A stretch of 64,000 bases of DNA, taken from Enterococcus moraviensis ATCC BAA-383. GTDB taxonomy: Bacteria; Bacillota; Bacilli; Lactobacillales; Enterococcaceae. The notes under the pieces were generated by a model. That model was not told where the DNA came from. It ran no database searches and saw nothing but the letters and a program-made list of their open reading frames with translations. The position numbers were made by a program, and so were the translations under genes. Shown in pieces: positions 50,008-58,070 of this stretch; position 1 is the first letter of the stretch, and every line of letters starts with the position of its first letter. Where the stretch lies: positions 186,001 through 250,000 of the forward strand of contig NZ_ASWB01000003.1 of assembly GCF_000407445.1 (NCBI RefSeq), written 5' to 3'.

Positions 50008-51036
50008 TTAAATCAAATCCGTCAACTTGTCAATCGATTTCGTACTATTTCTTAAAATAAATGTCGTATCAAAAATTTTATTTGGTATTTTTGTCTCTGG
50101 ATCATTGATTGCTTCTACCAAAAATTGCGCCGCATAGAAACCAATATCAAAGCTAGGTTGATAGACGGTTGTTAACCCTGGCACTAGATATTCCGAAATT
50201 TCTAATCCATCAAAGCCAATAACAGAAATGTCCTCCGGGATTTTTTTGCCACACTCTTCAATTGCCTGATAGGCGCCCATCGCCATTTCATCATTCCCGC
50301 AAAAAATAGCCGTAATCTCTGGATTCTTCAACACATTTTTAGCTGCAGTGTATCCTCCACCTAAATTCAAATCACCATTACTCATATATTCTTCTCTTAT
50401 GGGTATCCCGTTATCTTTCAATGCGTGTTGATACGCTGTTACTCGTTCTGTCAGCTGATAGTAACCTTCATTTTCTTTTAACATAGCAATATGTTCATGC
50501 CCTTGGTCGATCAATGAACAGACCGCTTGGTAAGCGCCCTCATATTCTTTCACGATCAAACGACCACTTTCTCGCGGATTGATTCCTCGGTCAACCAAAA
50601 TCACAGGTACTTTACGCTTATTTTTATTTCGCAAAATATGATTCTCCGGCAAAATATTTGGTGTAGCAAAAATAATTCCATCCACGGAACGATGCACTAA
50701 TTCCGTAACATACTGCGCTGCCTTCTCTTCATCATGCTTAGAATTGCACAACAATATCATGTAGCCTAATGAATTCAAATAGGTTTCTACACCTTCAATC
50801 ACTTTCGCAAAGAAAAAATCCGTCACATCAGGCACGACCATACCGATTGTTTGAGAATGACGTGTAATAATGTTAGACGCAAAATAATCTGGCTTATAAT
50901 CATATTCTTCTACTACCGCTAACACTTTACTTCTGGTTTTCTCACTAAATCGACTTCCCTTATTATTAATGATTTGAGATACTGTTGTGACCGATACTCC
51001 AGCCATATCTGCAATTTCTTTAATCGTTAATTTCAT
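50008..51036 (-). CDS. LacI-family transcriptional regulator
   Basis: 342 residues from ATG 51036 (MKLTIKEIADMAGVS), after AAAGGGAG. The N-terminal helix-turn-helix continues with VTTVSQIINNKGSRFSEKTR and the hinge helix PDYFASNI; the rest is a periplasmic-binding-like sensor domain as in RbsR. It stands upstream of pdp in the same direction, so control of ribose or nucleoside genes is likely but unproven. Confidence 0.88.
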   Translation of the reverse strand: MKLTIKEIADMAGVSVTTVSQIINNKGSRFSEKTRSKVLAVVEEYDYKPDYFASNIITRHSQTIGMVVPDVTDFFFAKVIEGVETYLNSLGYMILLCNSKHDEEKAAQYVTELVHRSVDGIIFATPNILPENHILRNKNKRKVPVILVDRGINPRESGRLIVKEYEGAYQAVCSLIDQGHEHIAMLKENEGYYQLTERVTAYQHALKDNGIPIREEYMSNGDLNLGGGYTAAKNVLKNPEITAIFCGNDEMAMGAYQAIEECGKKIPEDISVIGFDGLEISEYLVPGLTTVYQPSFDIGFYAAQFLVEAINDPETKIPNKIFDTTFILRNSTKSIDKLTDLI

Positions 51037-51073
51037 ACTCTGTTCTCCCTTTACTGACAAGACCTACCAACCA

Positions 51074-51087
51074 TGTCAACGTTTTCA
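51074..51087 (-). promoter_or_regulatory. cre site upstream of the LacI-family gene
   Basis: Minus-strand TGAAAACGTTGACA agrees with TGWNANCGNTNWCA at every position. It lies 38 bp before the regulator start and could bind CcpA or the regulator itself. Confidence 0.6.
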
Positions 51088-51232
51088 AAATTGATTTCGA
51101 ATGATTCTAGTTTATCAGAATTCTACAGAATAAAATAGCTTAACCAAAAATTTAAATATATGCACAATTAAAAAGGAGCTTTAATCAGCTTTTTTATTTA
51201 ACTAAAATACGTTTCGTTCCAGCTTTCCTGCT

Positions 51233-51718
51233 TTACCAGTTATTCGTCAGCATCAACAAACCAGGTATCCAGCACGTAACGATCCCTTCAAAAATCGCAA
51301 AATACAGAACTGGCTTGCCTATTTCTTTTTTTAAGACGTATTCAATAAAGCCCGTCAGCCATAGCATTCCCCACGACAACCAAATCAGTGCAAAACGCCA
51401 GTCACCATCTACTGCATAAGAAATATAGGCTGCTGGAATTGTGTTCACTGCGACAAACAAAGCAAAAATTCCATAAATGCGCATATCCAGATCAAAAATA
51501 TAAATTAAGCCAACCATTAAATACGTGAATGCAAACAAATAGCCTGTCCCAGCATCATAATAGGCTCCTCTAATTAGGTAGATCGTATTGATAATAAACG
51601 ACAAACTTCCTGTAAGCAGATTGATCAATCCGGTTGATTTCTTGTCCACACCGACTAATCCACAATACCCATTACTAATCAAAGTGATCGCCACAAATAA
51701 TAATCCGACACCTAGCAA
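51233..51718 (-). CDS. AmiS/UreI-family membrane channel
   Basis: 161 residues, six predicted helices. TTG start at 51718 after GGAGGGATTTTTT. Resembles the urea/amide channel family (GLLFVAITLISNGYC at the start; aromatic-rich FALIWLSWGMLWLTGFIEY). No urease or amidase lies in the window. It is divergent from adenosine deaminase, which releases ammonia; the substrate remains open. Confidence 0.8.
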   Translation of the reverse strand: MLGVGLLFVAITLISNGYCGLVGVDKKSTGLINLLTGSLSFIINTIYLIRGAYYDAGTGYLFAFTYLMVGLIYIFDLDMRIYGIFALFVAVNTIPAAYISYAVDGDWRFALIWLSWGMLWLTGFIEYVLKKEIGKPVLYFAIFEGIVTCWIPGLLMLTNNW

Positions 51719-51818
51719 AAAAATCCCTCCAATAACGAAACGTTAACTTTCTACTGCACTATTTTACTGTAAAACGTACGAAAAAACTACTATCCTTCCC
51801 AAATCACCATTTCTCATA

Positions 51819-51847
51819 TTGACAGCGCGAGTTTCCCATGTTAAAGT
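51819..51847 (+). promoter_or_regulatory. Predicted add promoter
   Basis: TTGACA (51819-51824), 17-bp spacer, TAAAGT (51842-51847). The GTG start of add follows about 58 bp later. Confidence 0.65.
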
Positions 51848-51905
51848 CTTCAAAATACTTATCGAATAAGACTCAAAACTACACAAGAATAGAGAGGATG
51901 ATATC

Positions 51906-52913
51906 GTGAACCGCGAACAAGTCAAAAAATTACCTAAAGTAGAACTGCACTGCCATTTAGATGGCTCCATCCGTCCTGAGACCTTACGAAAAATTGCAGA
52001 ACCTCAAGGTATTTCCTTACCAGAAGATCCTGAACAATTAAAAAATTTGTTGGTCGCTCCAGATGATTGTCAAAATCTAAATGATTACTTAAAACGTTTT
52101 GATCTTGTTTTATCTTGCTTACAAACCGAAGATGCTTTAAAAACAGCGGCAATCGATATCATTAGTCAAGCAGCTGAAGAAAACATCCGCTACATCGAGG
52201 TTCGTTTTGCCCCTTCTTTCCATACTGAAAAAGGCCTTTCTTTGCCGAAAATCATCACCGCCGTTTTAGCTGGTCTTGAGTACGGACAACAGCAGTTTGG
52301 CGTAAAAAGCAATGCACTTTTATGTGGTATGAGACATGAAGACTTAGCCGACATCGAAAAAATTGTCCATTTAGCGGAGGAATTCAAAACTGCTGGCGTT
52401 GCTGGATTTGATCTTGCTGGAAATGAAATAGACTTCCCTCCTTACACATTTGAAGAAACGCTTGGTTTAGTCAATCAATTGAATATTCCATTAACTCTTC
52501 ACGCAGGCGAGTGTGGCTGCGGGAAAAATGTAGCAGATGCCGTACATTTAGGTGCCAAAAGAATTGGTCATGGGATAGCTGTGAAAAATACGCCTGAGTA
52601 TTTTTCACTACTGAAAGAACAAGATGTCTTGATCGAAATGTGCCCAACAAGCAATTTCCAAACAAAAACAGTTACTAAACTGGCGGATTATCCATTTAAA
52701 ACTTTTCTTGATGCAGGAATTAAGGTTTGTATCAACACTGATAATCGCACTGTCTCTGACACAACCTTGACAGATGAATACATGAAACTCCATGAATGGT
52801 ATGACCTTACCTATGCAGATATGGAGCAATTAAACCACAACGCTGTCAATGGCGCTTTTCTTTCTGACCGTGAAAAAGAACTTTTGCACGCTCTTTTGGT
52901 AAGTAGTTATTGA
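51906..52913 (+). CDS. add: Adenosine deaminase
   Basis: 335 residues. GTG start behind AGAGAGGATGATATC. Zinc motif ELHCHLDGSI, catalytic HAGECG, KRIGHGIA and the C-terminal NTDNRTVSDT are as in functional enzymes. Converts (deoxy)adenosine to (deoxy)inosine for the phosphorylases, releasing ammonia. Confidence 0.95.
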   Translation: MNREQVKKLPKVELHCHLDGSIRPETLRKIAEPQGISLPEDPEQLKNLLVAPDDCQNLNDYLKRFDLVLSCLQTEDALKTAAIDIISQAAEENIRYIEVRFAPSFHTEKGLSLPKIITAVLAGLEYGQQQFGVKSNALLCGMRHEDLADIEKIVHLAEEFKTAGVAGFDLAGNEIDFPPYTFEETLGLVNQLNIPLTLHAGECGCGKNVADAVHLGAKRIGHGIAVKNTPEYFSLLKEQDVLIEMCPTSNFQTKTVTKLADYPFKTFLDAGIKVCINTDNRTVSDTTLTDEYMKLHEWYDLTYADMEQLNHNAVNGAFLSDREKELLHALLVSSY

Positions 52914-52937
52914 TTCAAGTACTGTAAATTCCATTTT

Positions 52938-52984
52938 AAAAAGGTTGGACCATAACTCAAAGAGTTATAGCCCAGCCTTTTTTT
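52938..52984. terminator. Bidirectional terminator between add and the GH85 gene
   Basis: Long interrupted stem (AAAAAGG-TGG-ATAACTC and GAGTTAT-CCA-CCTTTTT) with a 3-base loop, T-tract on the plus side and a complementary one on the minus side. Serves both convergent genes. Confidence 0.8.
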
Positions 52985-52998
52985 AACGAACTACTTAT

Positions 52999-55749
52999 TT
53001 ACGGCTTTATGATCCCTGTTTGATCAACTCCAATAATTTGCCAATCGTAAATCCGAGCTGTCTTACCGTTTTGTTCTGCCTTTTCTAAAGAAAGTTTGAC
53101 ATATCTCGCTTCGACCAGACTGATTGCATCTTTACTCTGATTTTCTGTATTTCCTCGATGCTGCACAACAGGTATCCAATCGTTTCCATCTCGACTCACC
53201 AAAATATCATAGTCACGCGTATTCCAATCTGAACTCTCGCCGCCAGCTCCAGCATGAAAAAGCTCAAACCCAGAGATTGTCTTCACCGCCCCTAAATCTG
53301 CGATCATCCAAGGTTTTTCAGTTCCATTATCACACCACTTTGTTTTTAACTCTCCATCTAAAGCAAAACGATAACTTTCACTTTCGTTTGTATAGCCAGA
53401 ACCTTGAGTAGCAGTTGTCGTTGGTAATACAGCTAAGTTTTCTATGTTGATTCCTGCGTTTTGATCATAAACATGCAGATAATTTTCTTTGATTACTTCT
53501 GTTTCACCTGATCCATTAATGGCTGTCGCTTTCACAGTATAAACACCCGACTTTTCAAAAGAAAATGATACTTTTTCTCCTTCAGCTGTTTGTGGTGTTG
53601 CACCTATCACTTCCCACTTGACCTTCTCTGTAGATTTTGATACGTCTGCTGACAATGTAATGGTTTCGTTCACTGACACGAGTGTACTACTCGCGTTGAC
53701 TGTTATTTCTGGTTTTTTCATCGCTTCAAACGTATAAACCGCAGCACTGCTTTTCCGTTGTTCTTCTCGACCATAACTATCTATTGGTACTACTAGATAA
53801 CGAGCAGTGTCTCCTCTTCGTTCTTGATTCAGTAACGTATACGAAGTATTAGCTGTTTCCCCTTCAAATTGCAATTGCCCATCCACTTCTCGATAAATAC
53901 GATAAGAAGTAGTATTTTTGCCTTTTGTTTCCCAACGCATTCGGATACTTTCCGTAAGGTCATCCACAATCGTTTTCCCGGTAAATGTTAGCTTCTTCAC
54001 TGGGCTAACGGGTACTGTTTTTTCTTTTCCCATTCTCAATTGACCTAAATAAATGGACGTCGATTCTGTTGATGGATTCTTCACTGTTAGACCAACTGCT
54101 GTGATTACTTTGTTAGCGGCTGGTTTCAATGAATAGTTCGTTTGGACCCAGCCGTTTTCAAGAGTTTGTTGTGTTCCTTGAATGATCAACGGTTGTTCTT
54201 TTCCTTTTAATTCTAACCCTAAAGATATTTCAGAAGGGCCTTTCGTCACAATCGACGCGGTGTCAGATGCATTGGCTTTTATTTGCGTTGCGTATAGATT
54301 GATGAACGTTTGTTTCCCCGCTGTCATTTGTCCTGATAACTTGATTGAAGACCCACCATTAAACGCATCTTCATAACTAATCGCTGCCTCTAATTGGTTC
54401 CCCTCTTCATTATCAATCACCCAACGGTATGTTGGCATTACGTCTTGAATACTCCTATTATTAAACGTTCCCTCTTTGACTTTTGACCCATTTTTATAAA
54501 AGGCATCACCATTTCCCACATTAAAGTTCGTTACAAATGGCAGACTTGTCACTGGGGTCTTTTCGACGTAGTAGCGAGATACACCTTGCCATTCATTTTT
54601 TGAACTTTCAACGGCTCTAGGGTCACCTTGTGGATTAATCCAAAGGAGTTTTTCATTTTCCCAATATTTATCAACATCATATTGTCCACCATCTCTTAAT
54701 GTCCAGTCTGGGCAATAAAGTCCTAACGAAACTAGAGGCGTCCCATCTTCACCCACAATACTACTTGGTTTCCGTCTAGTATTGACGCCAGACGCCTGAA
54801 CATCGATTCCTGCAAAGAGATCGTAAGGGTCCCTATTCAATTGAACAGCTTTGGCATTTGAGGTAGCTAATTCTCTCCAACGAAAATCAATAAATAATTT
54901 ATCTGAGACACGTTTTTTTCCGTCTTGAAGATAGCCTTGATTGTTATCATTTAGCGCACCTTGCCAGTCTACAGCACCACTTGGAACCATAGAATCATAC
55001 CAAATAACTTGTTGATTTTTTGGTTTACGTTCTTGTAAATAGCGCATAAATTCTTTCATTGCAGTGGCCGTTTGTTCATTGACATTGGTTTCTTGATTAA
55101 TAAACCAGCCATCAAATCCATACACAGAAGACATTTCTAAAAGCTTATCTGCCATCGGAAAACGACCTTTTCGATCTTTTTGCACAAATTGTTCCACCCA
55201 TTCACTTTTGCCCCCATAGGCTTCTGGCGGAAAGAAGACTGTTCCAACCACGGGTACTCCATTTCGATGTGCCGAATCCGTCACATCCCCGCTTGGCGGA
55301 ACAATGATCCCTTCACCTGATGAACCTGCCCAAGCAACTAAGGTGTCGATGTATTGCCAATTCGTAAAATTATAAACAGCCTTCTCTGTCCCTCCTTGAG
55401 AAGGGGTTCCTTTCGTGTGACGATTCACGATCGCAATCGATAATACTTTAGCCTTTGTACTCTGATCACCATTCATTTTCTTGCCTTGTACGCGAGTGGC
55501 TAGTGGAACTTTTGAACTATTAAACGGTGCATCTGGATCACTTTTAGGGTTCCAACTTAGCAAAGTTTCAGGAAACAAGGCCGTAGATTCTGGGATTTGA
55601 TCAAATTGTAACACTTCATTTTCTTGATTGATTCTTACTTCTGCAGGGTCTGCATACGCCGTTGTCGTAGCGAGCAGATTTGTCCCAACACCAAAACCAA
55701 CTAAAGCAGCCGAACAGCAAAACACATTTTTCCACGTTTTCCTTTTCAA
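52999..55749 (-). CDS. Secreted GH85 endo-beta-N-acetylglucosaminidase
   Basis: 916 residues. Signal peptide 1-33 with AYA cleavage. The GH85 catalytic domain (about 60-400) has the oxazoline-stabilising Asn and acid/base Glu in FINQE (N218, E220) and VGTVFFPPEAYGG. It is followed by beta-rich regions, a PKD-like domain (about 690-770) and a C-terminal F5/8-type carbohydrate-binding domain (about 775-905). No LPXTG, so it is released. TTG start after AAGGAGG. It cuts the GlcNAc-GlcNAc core of N-glycans outside the cell. Confidence 0.92.
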   Translation of the reverse strand: MKRKTWKNVFCCSAALVGFGVGTNLLATTTAYADPAEVRINQENEVLQFDQIPESTALFPETLLSWNPKSDPDAPFNSSKVPLATRVQGKKMNGDQSTKAKVLSIAIVNRHTKGTPSQGGTEKAVYNFTNWQYIDTLVAWAGSSGEGIIVPPSGDVTDSAHRNGVPVVGTVFFPPEAYGGKSEWVEQFVQKDRKGRFPMADKLLEMSSVYGFDGWFINQETNVNEQTATAMKEFMRYLQERKPKNQQVIWYDSMVPSGAVDWQGALNDNNQGYLQDGKKRVSDKLFIDFRWRELATSNAKAVQLNRDPYDLFAGIDVQASGVNTRRKPSSIVGEDGTPLVSLGLYCPDWTLRDGGQYDVDKYWENEKLLWINPQGDPRAVESSKNEWQGVSRYYVEKTPVTSLPFVTNFNVGNGDAFYKNGSKVKEGTFNNRSIQDVMPTYRWVIDNEEGNQLEAAISYEDAFNGGSSIKLSGQMTAGKQTFINLYATQIKANASDTASIVTKGPSEISLGLELKGKEQPLIIQGTQQTLENGWVQTNYSLKPAANKVITAVGLTVKNPSTESTSIYLGQLRMGKEKTVPVSPVKKLTFTGKTIVDDLTESIRMRWETKGKNTTSYRIYREVDGQLQFEGETANTSYTLLNQERRGDTARYLVVPIDSYGREEQRKSSAAVYTFEAMKKPEITVNASSTLVSVNETITLSADVSKSTEKVKWEVIGATPQTAEGEKVSFSFEKSGVYTVKATAINGSGETEVIKENYLHVYDQNAGINIENLAVLPTTTATQGSGYTNESESYRFALDGELKTKWCDNGTEKPWMIADLGAVKTISGFELFHAGAGGESSDWNTRDYDILVSRDGNDWIPVVQHRGNTENQSKDAISLVEARYVKLSLEKAEQNGKTARIYDWQIIGVDQTGIIKP

Positions 55750-55809
55750 TGAATGAACCTCCTTTAATCATTTGCTTATAATTTCAGCATTATTCATTCT
55801 CACATAAAA

Positions 55810-55823
55810 TGTTAACGCTTTCT
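55810..55823 (-). promoter_or_regulatory. cre-like site upstream of the GH85 gene
   Basis: Minus-strand AGAAAGCGTTAACA differs from the CcpA box only at the first base. It lies about 60 bp upstream of the start, downstream of a loose TTGATA/TATTTA promoter candidate, where binding would block transcription. Confidence 0.55.
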
Positions 55824-55889
55824 CATCGTTGTATAAATAGACAAACTATAGTATTTATATCAAAAAGTATAGGTTTGATTTGCGATTAA

Positions 55890-57188
55890 TCATACAACGT
55901 CATAAAAATGAAAAGAGAAGCCTTCCATTAGTTCTTTTAGCTCTTCGATAATGGCTTTTTCGTCTTTGGCTTCTGGCAAGTCACACCAAACAGCTAATGA
56001 GATCCCTTTGATTTTATCAAATTGGTCGATTGAAATTCTCTGCTTTGAAGCAAATAAAGTCGGTTGCCACTCTTTTTTGATTTTCTCCGCAGTAGGATAA
56101 ATATATCCTGCATTTTCACCTAAAACATAGTACAGATAGTTATCATTCACATTCACAACTGAATACCCTTCGTCTAAAAATCGTTGTACAGGAGCCATCT
56201 CCTTTTGCCACTTTGTCCAATAAGTAATCTCTATATCTTTTGTTAACGTCGTGTTTTTACCAGATCTAAGAAATGCATCATTCCAAACTCTAGGAATAAA
56301 ACCATGTCTTGAAACGAAGGTCGCAACAGTGTTAACGTATGCTTCAAATTTTCTTATTCCATCGTTCCTTAATGTCGGATACTGTTCAAATTGATTAAAA
56401 TCAACAAACTCATCGGCTCCAATGTGAAAATAACGACTAGCTACAAATAAGTCCATAAACTCCTGATACAGCGAAAGTGCGAAAGTCACTGCATGTTCAT
56501 TCGTTATATCCAAAGCAGATGGAACTTTTTGCAGTTGTAAAAGTGAATGTTCTTTAGTCAATTGCCATTGCGGAAAGTCTTTTAATACGTGTGCCATATG
56601 TCCTGGCGTATCGATATCTGGAATAATTTCAATGTGCAAATATGCGGCATAACGAATCAATTCCGTTACTTCTTTTTTTGTCAGAAATTTTTCTGAAACA
56701 AGCTGTGGATGACGACTTGATTCAATCCGAAAACCTGTATCTTCAGAAAAATGTAGTTGTAGAAAATTACAGCCATTAAATGCCATCTCCTCTAAAATCT
56801 GATGTAATCCTATAGGAGAAAAATACTTTCTACCAATATCGATCATGACAATGCGTTCTGCGATAACTTCATGAATGGTTCCAAATTCGATTTCATCACC
56901 AGTTCTAATTTTTTTGGCTAAATACATTGCACCACGAAAAGCTGAAAGTGAGTTAGCGGCATTGATCACCACCGCCTTCATCTCTGTTATCACAAAAGAG
57001 GTCGTTGAAATTTCTGCAAAAGTAATCGCAATGTCCGCTTCATCAAGACTCTCTATAAAGCGGCAATGTTTATTTAACAGTTTTACGTATAAATAGGCAA
57101 TCTTTTCTTGTTCTTTTTCAAACAGCGGATCAAGATAAATGGCGATTTCCTGTACATCCGAGAAATGTGTAACTTTCCCACTCTTCAT
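55890..57188 (-). CDS. GH20 family beta-N-acetylhexosaminidase-like enzyme
   Basis: 432 residues, no signal peptide, so cytoplasmic. An alpha/beta N-terminal domain leads into the GH20 barrel with FLQLHFSEDTGFRIES, DIDTPGHMAH and the catalytic pair HIGADEF (D259-E260), the substrate-assisted mechanism. Begins one base after the ROK stop. Removes terminal GlcNAc from imported glycan pieces; exact linkage unknown. Confidence 0.88.
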   Translation of the reverse strand: MKSGKVTHFSDVQEIAIYLDPLFEKEQEKIAYLYVKLLNKHCRFIESLDEADIAITFAEISTTSFVITEMKAVVINAANSLSAFRGAMYLAKKIRTGDEIEFGTIHEVIAERIVMIDIGRKYFSPIGLHQILEEMAFNGCNFLQLHFSEDTGFRIESSRHPQLVSEKFLTKKEVTELIRYAAYLHIEIIPDIDTPGHMAHVLKDFPQWQLTKEHSLLQLQKVPSALDITNEHAVTFALSLYQEFMDLFVASRYFHIGADEFVDFNQFEQYPTLRNDGIRKFEAYVNTVATFVSRHGFIPRVWNDAFLRSGKNTTLTKDIEITYWTKWQKEMAPVQRFLDEGYSVVNVNDNYLYYVLGENAGYIYPTAEKIKKEWQPTLFASKQRISIDQFDKIKGISLAVWCDLPEAKDEKAIIEELKELMEGFSFHFYDVV

Positions 57189-57189
57189 T

Positions 57190-58053
57190 TCAACCCTCTT
57201 TTTTCTTGGCCAATAACAAACATCCTATCGTGCCACTATCATCGCCCAAATCGCAGCCGACAATATACTCTTCTAAAGGTGGCAATGAAACATATCCGCC
57301 CACTTGCACTTTCAATGATTCACGAATCAACGGAAAGAGCTGTTGCTGTTTCATTACTCCTCCACCTAAAATAATTTTTTCTGGCGAGAGTACCAATGTG
57401 TAATTCAGTAATGCTTGCGCCAAATAAAAAGCTTCTATTTCCCATACCTCATGATTAGATGGTAATGATTGTCCTTTGGTGCCCGTTCTTTTCTCCAATG
57501 CTGGACCTGCAGCTAATCCTTCTAAACAATTATCATGATACGGGCATGTGCTTTCAAGCTTATCATTTGGGTACCGCTGAACCGTGATATGCCCCATTTC
57601 AGGGTGACTAAATACTTCCAACACTGCACCGTTTACAACAGCTCCTCCACCAATACCCGTTCCAACTGTTAAGTAGATACAACTTTGCGTTTCTTTACCA
57701 GCACCTAGATGCATCTCGCCATATGCAGCCGCATTAACATCGGTTGTCCAGGCAATCGGGATATCGTAACGCTCTTTCAATCTGCCTAAAAGGTCCACAT
57801 TTCTCCAACCATGTTTCGGCGTCGAAGTAATGTAACCATACGTATTTGATTTACGATTCACATCAATTGGCCCGAATGAGCCCACTCCCATCGCTTTCAA
57901 TTCATACTCATCAAAAAAATCAAAAACCTGTTTTAGCGTCTCTTCTGGTGACATTGTTGGCAAACTGATTCGTTTGATAATAGTCAAGGTTTCATCTGCA
58001 ACGGCACAAACAAATTTTGTGCCGCCCGCTTCAATCGATCCATAATAATCCAT
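57190..58053 (-). CDS. ROK-family sugar kinase (fructokinase/mannokinase type)
   Basis: 287 residues. ATP loop EAGGTKF, sugar-binding TDVNAAAYGE, and the zinc site HPEMGH with CPYHDNC are complete. This zinc-bearing short form phosphorylates fructose or mannose; mannose fits the mannosidase operon. It lies 17 bp after GH38 and one base before GH20. Confidence 0.88.
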   Translation of the reverse strand: MDYYGSIEAGGTKFVCAVADETLTIIKRISLPTMSPEETLKQVFDFFDEYELKAMGVGSFGPIDVNRKSNTYGYITSTPKHGWRNVDLLGRLKERYDIPIAWTTDVNAAAYGEMHLGAGKETQSCIYLTVGTGIGGGAVVNGAVLEVFSHPEMGHITVQRYPNDKLESTCPYHDNCLEGLAAGPALEKRTGTKGQSLPSNHEVWEIEAFYLAQALLNYTLVLSPEKIILGGGVMKQQQLFPLIRESLKVQVGGYVSLPPLEEYIVGCDLGDDSGTIGCLLLAKKKEG

Positions 58054-58070
58054 CTAAGTATCTATCCTCC

